From Zestomicrobium sp964482405 (GTDB lineage: Archaea; Thermoproteota; Thermoprotei_A; Sulfolobales; NBVN01): DNA of 18,713 bases. The stretch's first letter is position 1. Each line of letters starts with the position of its first letter. Positions 1 to 6,832 of the stretch are shown one piece after another. The notes under the pieces were generated by a model, which saw only the letters and a list, made by a program, of their open reading frames with translations, had not been told where the DNA came from and did not search any database. The stretch covers positions 1-18,713 of the forward strand of contig CAYZXH010000031.1 in NCBI GenBank assembly GCA_964482405.1. Reading direction: 5' to 3'. The position numbers were made by a program, and so were the translations under genes.

Positions 1-801
1 CTTCTCGATCTCTAGCGGCGCGTCAATTAAGGCGATCCTAGCTTTCTCAACTCTCCTAGGCATGCCCGGGTGGACAACCTCCTTATCTAACACTATACCG
101 CTAATTAGTTTCGTCTCAGCTAATGAAGCACCTTTCTTCTTCTCTATCTTAACGTTGTCTAGCTTCACGTCGTAAGTCCCGTCAGGCCTCTTCTCAGCAA
201 CTCTCAAAGCGGCTTCAATACTTAAGTCTATCATGTAGTCTATGATGTCCGGGGTTGCTATATACTTAGAAGCTAGTACCGAGTAAACCACATTCCTTAA
301 CTCACGCTTAGAAGCTTCCAAACCTTCCGGTGTTTCTAGGTCGTGCACATGAATCTTCACGCCAAGCTCGTCAAGCATTTCAAGGGCCATGTTAGCCGCT
401 TTCTTATAACCCTCAATTATTATCGTTGGATGTATGTTCTGGTCGAGCAATGTCTCGGCCTTACTCAGTAACTCACCGGCAAGAACAACCGCTGACGTAG
501 TGCCGTCACCTACTTCGGCGTCAGTAGCTTTAGCTACCTCAACAAGTAACTTAGCGGCAGGGTGTTGAATCTCCATCTCCTTAACTATAGCCGCACCGTC
601 GTTGGTTACGGTTACGTCACCGAAAGAATCAACCAACATTTTATCCATGCCTCTAGGACCTAAGCTAGTCTTAAGTATTTCAGCTAATGCCCTAGCAGCT
701 ATTATGTTATTTCTTAAAGCCTCACGACCGTAGGTCCTCTGCGTACCCTCCTTAAGGATAACTACGGGTATACCGTAAAGAGCCGACATGTTTGATCCCA
801 T
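1..801 (-). CDS. Thermosome (group II chaperonin) subunit, N-terminal part; 3' end outside the window
   Basis: ATP-driven protein-folding chaperonin subunit of the cytosolic double-ring thermosome. From the ATG at 789 the frame stays open for 263 codons to the window edge, about half of a usual 540-550 residue subunit. Visible family motifs are KEGTQR just after the start, the nucleotide-binding segment SLGPRGMDKML, NDGAAI, and the ATPase loop GDGTTSAVV. The start is a choice: ATG 787-789 gives MSALYGIPVV, the usual family beginning. The in-frame ATG at 799-801 lies about 26 nt downstream of a TATA-like CTTAAATA, which would make a leaderless mRNA start exactly on that codon, so I took 801. 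Identity is secure; which thermosome subunit (alpha, beta or gamma) cannot be told from this half. Confidence 0.96.
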   Translation of the reverse strand, partial: MGSNMSALYGIPVVILKEGTQRTYGREALRNNIIAARALAEILKTSLGPRGMDKMLVDSFGDVTVTNDGAAIVKEMEIQHPAAKLLVEVAKATDAEVGDGTTSAVVLAGELLSKAETLLDQNIHPTIIIEGYKKAANMALEMLDELGVKIHVHDLETPEGLEASKRELRNVVYSVLASKYIATPDIIDYMIDLSIEAALRVAEKRPDGTYDVKLDNVKIEKKKGASLAETKLISGIVLDKEVVHPGMPRRVEKARIALIDAPLEIEK

Positions 802-820
802 TAACTCATCATTAAACGGT

Positions 821-832
821 TCTATTTAAGCT
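821..832 (-). promoter_or_regulatory. TATA-box promoter of the thermosome gene
   Basis: On the minus strand this reads GCTTAAATAGA. Its centre (about 827) is 26 nt from the ATG at 801, the normal archaeal TATA-to-transcription-start distance, suggesting a leaderless transcript. Inferred from spacing only. Confidence 0.55.
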
Positions 833-1020
833 TTTCGGTTCCTGAAAACCATTAAAGCTTATTAACCCCAATACTAAAACAAAGACCAATCTTAAATCAT
901 CTGATTAAAGAACTTCAAGAAACAACTACTAAGAATCTCACGTCTTCCTAAATTTCACTTAAACCCCCACTATACCAGGAAACGCTGGTTAGGGATGCGT
1001 TATCCTCTCGCACTGAACAC

Positions 1021-1029
1021 ATTTATTTA
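1021..1029 (+). promoter_or_regulatory. TATA-box promoter of the UPF0147 / FAU-1 pair
   Basis: ATTTATTTA is centred near 1025, predicting transcription from about 1051. This leaves a short leader of about 17 nt that contains the Shine-Dalgarno GAGGTGA at 1056-1062 before ATG 1068. The rest of the intergenic stretch upstream (802-1020) is AT-rich and shows only two small hairpins (974-989 and 993-1005); I see no gene in it. Confidence 0.55.
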
Positions 1030-1067
1030 GTTTCAGGATTCTTGATTATTAGGCTGAGGTGACGTGT

Positions 1068-1349
1068 ATGTCGAGCACGACCGAGAAACAAACCTTAAAT
1101 GAAGCTAGGATAAGGCAAGCTATGCTAATGCTTGAGAAGATAGTTAATGACTCAAGTATACCGAGGAATATTAGGAGAGCCGCGATAAACTCACTAAACA
1201 TGTTAAGGGATTCTTCACTAACACCTGGCGTTAGAGCCGCGAACGCTGTGAGCATTTTAGATGAGGTGACTCAAGACCCTAACATGCCAATGCACGCTAG
1301 AACAGCTATATGGAACGTCATAGCAGTACTTTCAACAGTAAAAGACTAA
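1068..1349 (+). CDS. UPF0147 family small helical protein
   Basis: A 93-residue protein of unknown function, all-helical by appearance, with two repeated segments of the type 'IPRNIRRAAINSLNML' and 'MHARTAIWNVIAVLS' that match the UPF0147 family found across archaea. Family members are about 90 residues, so this one is complete. An upstream in-frame GTG at 1059 exists, but ATG 1068 is preceded by a strong Shine-Dalgarno GAGGTGA (1056-1062) at good spacing and is preferred. It lies 50 nt upstream of the FAU-1 gene on the same strand, so the two may be co-transcribed. No catalytic motif is seen, and no function should be assigned beyond the family name. Confidence 0.85.
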   Translation: MSSTTEKQTLNEARIRQAMLMLEKIVNDSSIPRNIRRAAINSLNMLRDSSLTPGVRAANAVSILDEVTQDPNMPMHARTAIWNVIAVLSTVKD

Positions 1350-1399
1350 AGCACTGTAAGAAAATGACGTGAAAAACTAGTATCGAGGTAGTTAACTCG

Positions 1400-2857
1400 A
1401 TGTTTTTGAGAGCTCGTGTTAGAGGAATATACTCAACAGCGATCTCTAAGATACTGAGTGAGAACGGAGTAGAGTTAGTGGACGTAACGCCGTCTATAGC
1501 ATCTAGACTCAAGATAAGTGAGAATAGAGGAGTGCCTGCTGACGTGACAGTCAAGACAGAAAATGATAACTTATCGCAAGTGATGTTGATAGGGTTCCCT
1601 GACGCGGTGAGTAAGGTTTCGGAGATACTGGAGATGAATATTCCTGACATGCTAGTGTTTAAGCCTTTAACAGGTCTCTACACCACGTTTAAGACCCGCA
1701 TCACTGGGTATGAGGGTAGGGAGTGTGTGGCTCTGAGTCCGTGGGGTAAGGCGGTTTTAGTAGATTATAAGGAGTGCACGCAGGATAGGGAGATCCCCGC
1801 CACAACAATAAAACTAATCACGAATAAAGATAGCAAGATAGTAATCTCGGAGAACATAAGGTTGGTGGGTAAGTACGCTATAATAGGGAGAGGCTCTAAC
1901 ATCACCTTCAGTCACTTCATAAGGAACAGGAAGAGAATCACGGAATTGATTGATGTATCAGCAAAATACCTGCGGGAAGGCTTCAGCATAAGGTGGAGAA
2001 GCAACGCTGATGAGGCAAGCCTGGTAGACATAATGAGTGAGTTAGAGGAACTCACCAAAAAATACGAAGACCTGGTAAGGAAGGTTCAGAAAGCGCCTTT
2101 ACTGGAGATAGTGTATGAGGGTGAGTCAGCTAGGTTCTACGAGCTCACGTACAACTCTAAAATATACCTAGATTACGTGAGGAAAAGCGTGTGTCCCACC
2201 ATATTCCTACACCACTTCTTCAAAAGCTTTGACGCGAGGGATAACATACTCGTAGGACTCCTAGACGTCTTATCAGCTAAAGTCCCTAGAGAAGAAGAAA
2301 ACGAGCTAGTCTTTAAGTGGTTTTCAAACGAGTTGAGGGAGAAGAAAGAAGCGGTAATAGAACATAAGAAACTATCAGGTAGAGTAATTTACATGAAGGG
2401 ACCTATATGCAGGGTACCTGATAGCGAAGAACCGTCGCTAATAATCAGGCGCGTAATAAAAACTCAGGGAATTTACGACGGGTTGAACATACCTAAAGAA
2501 ATAGGTGACGCGGTCTTAACTTCCGTGAAGACCGGGGCGTGGCACGTTAAACACGAGTACTTCGATAAGAAGGGCGCGTTTAAGGGCGCTTACGTAAGTT
2601 TCAACACTCCCGTCGAGATATTGTATACTGGCAGAATTCGCTACGTGGATCTCGAGGTAGACTTAGTGAGGGTAGGAGACTCAGGATGTAGATTAATAGA
2701 TACTAGAGCTTTCCGTGAGCTACTAACTGAAGGAATACTAACCCAAGACGTGTTAGAAAAACTCCTCGCAGAATTCGATAAGATATTCCAAGAAGTTTGC
2801 AGTAAGACATACTCTCCAATAAGCTATGAGACTGAGTCCTCAGACACTGAATCATAG
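1400..2857 (+). CDS. FAU-1 family RNA-binding ribonuclease (RNase E/G-like N-terminus, DUF402 C-terminus)
   Basis: This 485-residue protein matches the archaeal FAU-1 (AU-rich RNA-binding, RNase E/G-related) family, which binds AU-rich RNA and is implicated in rRNA maturation. The N-terminus (residues 1-75, RARVRGIYSTAISKIL) resembles the RNase E/G start, followed by an S1-like segment (about 85-125). Residues 200-325 include a charged, probably coiled helical stretch. The C-terminal DUF402 domain (about 325-465) contains TPVEILYTGRIRYVDLEVDL with clustered acidic residues D417, E419 and D421. Length is normal for the family. The start ATG has GAGGTAG upstream (1386-1392). The stop overlaps the end of the convergent thymidylate kinase gene by 6 nt. 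Family assignment is strong; nuclease activity is inferred from relatives. Confidence 0.85.
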   Translation: MFLRARVRGIYSTAISKILSENGVELVDVTPSIASRLKISENRGVPADVTVKTENDNLSQVMLIGFPDAVSKVSEILEMNIPDMLVFKPLTGLYTTFKTRITGYEGRECVALSPWGKAVLVDYKECTQDREIPATTIKLITNKDSKIVISENIRLVGKYAIIGRGSNITFSHFIRNRKRITELIDVSAKYLREGFSIRWRSNADEASLVDIMSELEELTKKYEDLVRKVQKAPLLEIVYEGESARFYELTYNSKIYLDYVRKSVCPTIFLHHFFKSFDARDNILVGLLDVLSAKVPREEENELVFKWFSNELREKKEAVIEHKKLSGRVIYMKGPICRVPDSEEPSLIIRRVIKTQGIYDGLNIPKEIGDAVLTSVKTGAWHVKHEYFDKKGAFKGAYVSFNTPVEILYTGRIRYVDLEVDLVRVGDSGCRLIDTRAFRELLTEGILTQDVLEKLLAEFDKIFQEVCSKTYSPISYETESSDTES

Positions 2858-3460
2858 ACTTACGTGAGTGCAGAGCATCTTAAGTTTCTCACATATTATT
2901 CTAGCACACCAGCCCACAACGTTTTCTAAATCGTTTGAAGCGTCTACTTCAATCATTAAGCCCTTAGCTACGAGTTCTTTGTAGATCGCTCTAACCCTGT
3001 GTAAGAAGCTCTCGCTTTCTTCTAAGTACTTTATTTTGGTGGTGGAGGACTGCTTTCTCTGCAACCCTATGCTAGGCTCAACATCCAAGTATATGGTTAG
3101 GTCAGGCTCCGGAGCGAACTTATTTAAAACCTTAATCCACTCAATCTCCACACCCTTTGCTCCCTGATAAGCGATAGAGGAGTAATAATACCTATCACTA
3201 ACAACCACCACCCCCTCTCTCAGAGCAGGGATAATAACGGATGTAACGTGGTTGTACCTGTCAGCAGCCATAAGGTAGGCTTCCATAACCCCGCCCAACC
3301 TCTTACCATACATATTAATTAATTTGATGAAGTCCTCGCTATACGGCTCATACGTATACAACGCCTTAAAACCCTCCTTAGTCAGGCCCTCAACAATCCT
3401 CATAGAGACGGTGGTCTTGCCGGAACCATCAAGACCTTCGAAAACTATGAAGTAACCCAA
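2852..3460 (-). CDS. tmk: Thymidylate kinase (dTMP kinase)
   Basis: Phosphorylates dTMP to dTDP with ATP in the cytosol, for DNA precursor synthesis. The 202-residue length fits the family. Visible motifs are the P-loop GLDGSGKTT (residues 9-17), the TYEP motif near 36-39 that contacts dTMP, SDRYYYSSIAYQG (88-100, with the substrate-binding DR pair), and a lid region around LQRKQ. The predicted start is TTG; the Shine-Dalgarno AGGTGA overlaps the TGA stop of the aconitase-X small-subunit gene just upstream, so translation is probably coupled. It is the last gene of the minus-strand block. No link to mevalonate metabolism is implied beyond shared transcription. Confidence 0.94.
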   Translation of the reverse strand: MGYFIVFEGLDGSGKTTVSMRIVEGLTKEGFKALYTYEPYSEDFIKLINMYGKRLGGVMEAYLMAADRYNHVTSVIIPALREGVVVVSDRYYYSSIAYQGAKGVEIEWIKVLNKFAPEPDLTIYLDVEPSIGLQRKQSSTTKIKYLEESESFLHRVRAIYKELVAKGLMIEVDASNDLENVVGWCARIICEKLKMLCTHVSL

Positions 3461-3466
3461 AATAAC

Positions 3467-3874
3467 TCACCTAAGTAAACCTATCCTGAGTTTATCTTCT
3501 TCAACACACGCGTCAAGCCCTTCCAAAGCCTTTAATTCGTTAAAGTCTACAGCATTACTTACGAGCCTGTAAAGAGATACGTTAGCTAACACACAACCAG
3601 CAACTAGGGTAGGGTCTATAGACCTGGTTATCAATGCTTTAGGAGCTAAGCCCCTCTTCCCTAGAGCGTAAAGAACGTAAGGACCTACCGTACTACCCAC
3701 CAATGCAGGAACAACCAACACAGAACGAGCAACGCTTCCAACCCCCCTAACCTCCCCACTCTCAACCACAACATCACCCAAGAATGAAAAAGGACGAACA
3801 GATACCCTCAACACACCACACACACTGTCAGACCCGTAAACCCTAGATACCTCATATATCTTTACCTGACTCAC
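3467..3874 (-). CDS. Aconitase-X small subunit (DUF126), probable phosphomevalonate dehydratase small subunit
   Basis: Small, swivel-domain subunit of aconitase X. In archaea such two-subunit enzymes dehydrate (R)-5-phosphomevalonate to trans-anhydromevalonate 5-phosphate in the modified mevalonate pathway. The 135 residues fit the family (130-140). The diagnostic DUF126 stretch is LVGSTVGPYVLYAL (about 58-71), with S61 in the place of the catalytic serine loop, followed by RGLAPKALITRSIDPTLVAGCVLA. The start is GTG at 3872-3874, with a strong Shine-Dalgarno GGGGGAG at 3879-3885. The partner large subunit and a UbiD decarboxylase are encoded upstream on the same strand, which supports this specific role over hydroxyproline-type aconitase X. 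Unusually, 442 nt separate it from the large-subunit gene. Confidence 0.85.
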   Translation of the reverse strand: MSQVKIYEVSRVYGSDSVCGVLRVSVRPFSFLGDVVVESGEVRGVGSVARSVLVVPALVGSTVGPYVLYALGKRGLAPKALITRSIDPTLVAGCVLANVSLYRLVSNAVDFNELKALEGLDACVEEDKLRIGLLR

Positions 3875-3884
3875 CTGACTCCCC

Positions 3885-4166
3885 CTAGAGATGAAGGTTC
3901 TCCTCGGGGTGCTTCATTGACTTAAGGATTACATCCCAGCTTCTAGCCGGTTCGATCCTGAGTCGGGCCTCCGGCTCATTACCCCTACCCCTCACCGTCC
4001 GGAGCCCTCCGCTAGCCAGGTCATGAGGACTTAAGGTTATCGTTCTTACTCGGGAGGCATTAAGCGCTAACATATGTGCTACCGCATAACGGGTTGTTCT
4101 TGATCCGCTTCCTAAGTCGTCGGAGACTCTAAGCATCATAACACCCCAAACCCTATCACCAAACAA
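3885..4166 (-). ncRNA. GC-rich, possibly structured RNA or degenerate TnpB 3'-end between the two aconitase-X genes
   Basis: A 94-codon open frame beginning with TTG spans this stretch, but the protein (rich in Arg, Ser, Gly, Leu) resembles nothing I recognise and I do not call it a gene. The DNA is unlike its neighbours: 42 of the 60 bases at 3961-4020 are G or C. On the minus strand 3999-4007 (GGGCTCCGG in reverse complement) pairs with 3965-3974, a 9-bp stem with one bulged base. A TATA box lies just upstream (4182-4192). Two readings compete: a structured leader or small RNA ahead of the small-subunit gene, or the decayed 3' end and guide-RNA region of an IS200/IS605 tnpB, since the Arg/Pro-rich ending and terminal hairpin resemble those of archaeal TnpB genes. 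No TnpB zinc-finger or DED residues are present. Strand and exact ends are uncertain. Confidence 0.35.
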
Positions 4167-4177
4167 CCAAGAAAACA

Positions 4178-4196
4178 GAAACGTAATAAATGTTTC
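4178..4196 (-). promoter_or_regulatory. TATA box framed by a GAAAC/GTTTC inverted repeat
   Basis: GAAAC (4178-4182) and GTTTC (4192-4196) are perfect inverted repeats around a 9-nt spacer that, on the minus strand, contains ATTTATTAC. TATA centre near 4187 predicts a start near 4161, so the transcript would carry a leader of about 290 nt before the aconitase-X small-subunit gene. The symmetry could be a repressor site over the TATA box; this is inference. Confidence 0.45.
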
Positions 4197-4261
4197 CGCA
4201 GACCTTCTCCTGAGAGAGCGAGGCTTTAGATGTAACCCTAGAGGTCACTACACGCTATCCA

Positions 4262-4303
4262 TTACAACTGAAATCCTCGCCCTTCAGGACGGGGAGGAGA
4301 TCA
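4262..4303 (+). repeat. IS200/IS605-type right-end-like hairpin repeat, copy 1
   Basis: TTACAACTGAAA is followed by a hairpin, CCTCGCCC-TTCA-GGACGGGG (4275-4294, one mismatch), then AGGAGATCA. Nearly the same sequence recurs at 18603-18640. The form is typical of the 3' (right) ends of archaeal TnpB-only IS200/IS605 elements, which also form the scaffold end of their guide RNA. No transposase gene lies beside it. It starts 14 nt from the large-subunit stop codon and could alternatively act as a terminator or RNA-stability hairpin for that gene. Confidence 0.55.
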
Positions 4304-4316
4304 GGGCGGGTGATCT

Positions 4317-5513
4317 TCAATCCTGAAGAAATTCTTTAAGTACCTCCTCCCTATCCTTTATTATTACCTTAACACCAGCCAATTTCGGCATGTAGTGGAG
4401 AGCCTTCCCTGAATCGGTGACGACATACTTGATACCCATCAAATTTAGCTTGGTGGTGACAGGACACATACCTTTAACTATTTTAACACCCCTCTCACTT
4501 AACTGCTTGAGAGTCTCATCATCTAGACTCACCGTATCGCTAACGCCTAACCAGAGTTCCCCTCCACCCGGGCTCTTCTTACCCTCTCTCAGCAAGTATC
4601 TCAACATATTCGTAAGTTCTTCTAATGAAAGGTGTGGGCAACCGACGAAGTAGAGAACCCTCCCGTCCTCACGAGCATCCCTCAAATCCGATAGAGCACT
4701 CCTTAAATCACTTAAGTCTATGGAGAACCTCTCCACCATATCCAAGTTTTTCAAGAATTCCCGACTGTGAGGGGTTAATTTATTGAAGACAACCATTGGA
4801 GCGTTAGATACGGAGCCGAATGATGCGAGGAAAGCACGCGCATGCTCCTCAAGCATTCCCTCAAGTCCTTCCACGAAGGGTATCGAGTCAGGACATAACT
4901 CGCCTACCCTGAGACCAAGCATTGACGAATAAAGAAAACTGCTTTCATAGTTTTTAACTGACACAAAGCATTTAGGTTCGCGCCCCTCACGCAAGTGAAT
5001 GCCGGCAGCATAAGTCTTTCCTAAAAGACCTTCGAGTAGGGCTAGAGGTCCCCCCTCCCTATTACTCCAAGCACCGATAAGTGAGTTAGTATAGAGAACG
5101 GCGTTAGACTCAGCCCATGCCAGGTGCTCCCCGTAAGAAGGTCTTCTAACATAGTAGGGAGCACACGTAAACGCGCGAGCACCCATACTTCTTAAGTAGT
5201 TGATTATCCTCAACTGCTTCCTCACAACATCGTCAGGTAAGCTACCGTACGAAGAACTCATCATAGCTGCGTAAGGATTAGCTGTCGTGAAAACCCGGAA
5301 TACGGCATTACTGCCTGCGAGAGATTCTATGAATTCAAGCCCTGCATCACCTATGTTGAAGTATGAGACGCCTGAAACGTGAGCGTGCACTACGGGGATC
5401 AGCCTCTCAGCTTTTAAGGAATCCCCAACAGCGACAACAACCTTCATAGCTAATGCGTACGGGTAACCCAACTCACCGTTAAGTATTGCTTCCTCCTCCT
5501 TAGTTAAATACAT
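4317..5513 (-). CDS. Aconitase-X large subunit, probable phosphomevalonate dehydratase large subunit
   Basis: Catalytic [4Fe-4S] subunit of aconitase X (398 residues, normal length). With the small subunit it most likely dehydrates (R)-5-phosphomevalonate to trans-anhydromevalonate 5-phosphate, the first unusual step of the archaeal mevalonate route. The three expected cluster-ligating cysteines are in their conserved settings: C117 in FTCAPYY, C292 in FVGCPHLSLEEL, and C350 in VKGMCPVTTK. Further signatures are WAESNAVLYTNSLIGAWSNR (about 133-152) and TDSGKALHYMP near the C-terminus. The gene begins 5 nt after the UbiD stop codon, so the two are co-transcribed. That pairing supports the mevalonate role over other aconitase-X activities such as cis-3-hydroxyproline dehydration. 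Confidence 0.88.
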   Translation of the reverse strand: MYLTKEEEAILNGELGYPYALAMKVVVAVGDSLKAERLIPVVHAHVSGVSYFNIGDAGLEFIESLAGSNAVFRVFTTANPYAAMMSSSYGSLPDDVVRKQLRIINYLRSMGARAFTCAPYYVRRPSYGEHLAWAESNAVLYTNSLIGAWSNREGGPLALLEGLLGKTYAAGIHLREGREPKCFVSVKNYESSFLYSSMLGLRVGELCPDSIPFVEGLEGMLEEHARAFLASFGSVSNAPMVVFNKLTPHSREFLKNLDMVERFSIDLSDLRSALSDLRDAREDGRVLYFVGCPHLSLEELTNMLRYLLREGKKSPGGGELWLGVSDTVSLDDETLKQLSERGVKIVKGMCPVTTKLNLMGIKYVVTDSGKALHYMPKLAGVKVIIKDREEVLKEFLQD

Positions 5514-5518
5514 CGCTA

Positions 5519-6832
5519 TCAGCCTTCAGGTATCTTAGGCTTCTCAAAAACGCTTTTTTGAGTGAGTGGGTAGGTAGCTATTATAGCTACCTTATCCGTT
5601 AAGCCGTCTTCAGAGCTTGGATCTAGTGTAGAACCCCTACTACCCTTAATTACTATGAGTCCTCTAGAGGCTTGGAATCTGGTCGCTATCGCCCACTCAA
5701 CGTCACCCAGATTATCAGGATCTATATCTGAATCAACTATTACGACGTGCTTCAAGCTTGGATGCCCAGCGAAAGCAGCTAAGGCCGCATTCTTCCCATC
5801 CCCCTCATGATTCCTCTCAACAGATATCACGGCGTGTAACCACTGACCCCCACCCTCAGTAAGCCTGACCTTAACTACTTTAGGAACAACCCTTCTCACA
5901 GAATCCCATATCAGAGCTTCCCTAGGGAAACCCATAAAAATCTTGTGTTCTTTACCGCCGGGAAGCAGCACGTGGAATAAGGGGCTCTCTTTAAGCAAAT
6001 ATATTGACTCAACCTTGATTAGAGGTTGTTTCCTGACAGCGTCATACAGGTTGAGGAGATCTACAAAAGGCCCTTCATCAACTAAGTTTAACGTAATCCT
6101 CCCCTCTATAACGACTGAAGTTCCCGCCACAACAGGCAACCCATACTTAGGCGTCCTAACAATAGGTACTTTAGCCCCGTTTAAAGCAGCAGCAAGCGAG
6201 AACTCGAAAACGCCGTAAGGCGGTGAAATAGATGAGGCCATGAAGACTATCGGGTGAACACCGATAGTTATCGCGATAGGCGTCTCAACACCCCTCAACC
6301 TATTCTGCTCGTAAATTCTGAAGAGATGTCTCGGAACTATCCTAACCGCGAACCCTCCGTCAACCAGCATAAGCCTGTGAACCGAGGCGTTGTAGGAATC
6401 CATTTCCGGAGTTTTAGCAACTAATACCGCGGTATCTATATAATAACCCCCGTCTCTCTCGAAAAACTTTATCGCTGGTAACTCACGGTAATCCCCATCA
6501 TACATTCTGTAGAACTCGGTGAAAGAGTACTCAGTAAACCAGTCACTAAACTCTCTCTCAACGCTCATAGCGTTAATTAACTTTTTATAAGCTTCCACAT
6601 CATCACCCACCCTCAGGAACTGGTAGAGTCTCCGACGCGATCCCACTAAATTACCCACACACGCAGGACGCTTGCCGGCAACCTGAAAAAGCACTGTCTT
6701 ATTGAGTTCCTCAGCCTTAATCAAGGCCCTGGTAGGCTCGTACTCACTCCTTAACCGCTCCTCAATCACCATTAACTCTCCGTGATCACTTACCTCATCA
6801 ACCACCTCCTTCAAACCCCACAAACTACTCAC
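5519..6832 (-). CDS. UbiD-family decarboxylase, probable trans-anhydromevalonate 5-phosphate decarboxylase
   Basis: UbiD-type, prenylated-FMN-dependent decarboxylase (437 residues). In the archaeal mevalonate pathway this subfamily converts trans-anhydromevalonate 5-phosphate to isopentenyl phosphate. Visible elements are the substrate/cofactor arginine R153 in NASVHRLMLVDGG, the glycine-rich SPPYGVFEFSLAAALNGA (203-220), the catalytic EGPFVD (E253, D258), and the C-terminal VVIVDSDIDPDNLGDVEWA (362-380). Relative to the EGPFGE of UbiD/Fdc enzymes, the second acid is Asp here. The GTG start (6830-6832) overlaps the Clp1 gene by 8 nt, and the aconitase-X large-subunit gene follows after 5 nt. 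The prenyl-FMN maker UbiX is not in this window. Family is certain; the substrate is inferred from the neighbours. Confidence 0.88.
   Translation of the reverse strand: MSSLWGLKEVVDEVSDHGELMVIEERLRSEYEPTRALIKAEELNKTVLFQVAGKRPACVGNLVGSRRRLYQFLRVGDDVEAYKKLINAMSVEREFSDWFTEYSFTEFYRMYDGDYRELPAIKFFERDGGYYIDTAVLVAKTPEMDSYNASVHRLMLVDGGFAVRIVPRHLFRIYEQNRLRGVETPIAITIGVHPIVFMASSISPPYGVFEFSLAAALNGAKVPIVRTPKYGLPVVAGTSVVIEGRITLNLVDEGPFVDLLNLYDAVRKQPLIKVESIYLLKESPLFHVLLPGGKEHKIFMGFPREALIWDSVRRVVPKVVKVRLTEGGGQWLHAVISVERNHEGDGKNAALAAFAGHPSLKHVVIVDSDIDPDNLGDVEWAIATRFQASRGLIVIKGSRGSTLDPSSEDGLTDKVAIIATYPLTQKSVFEKPKIPEG

Noticed and set aside
3885..4166. 94-codon open frame as a protein-coding gene
   Set aside because: TTG start, no recognisable family, composition unlike neighbours and better explained by structured RNA or a decayed element end; kept as a non-coding candidate instead.
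3885..4166. RNase P RNA or SRP RNA
   Set aside because: The size and GC content fit, but I find neither the RNase P GAGGAAAGTCC-type core nor the SRP helix 8 GGAAGGGAGCA-type core on either strand.
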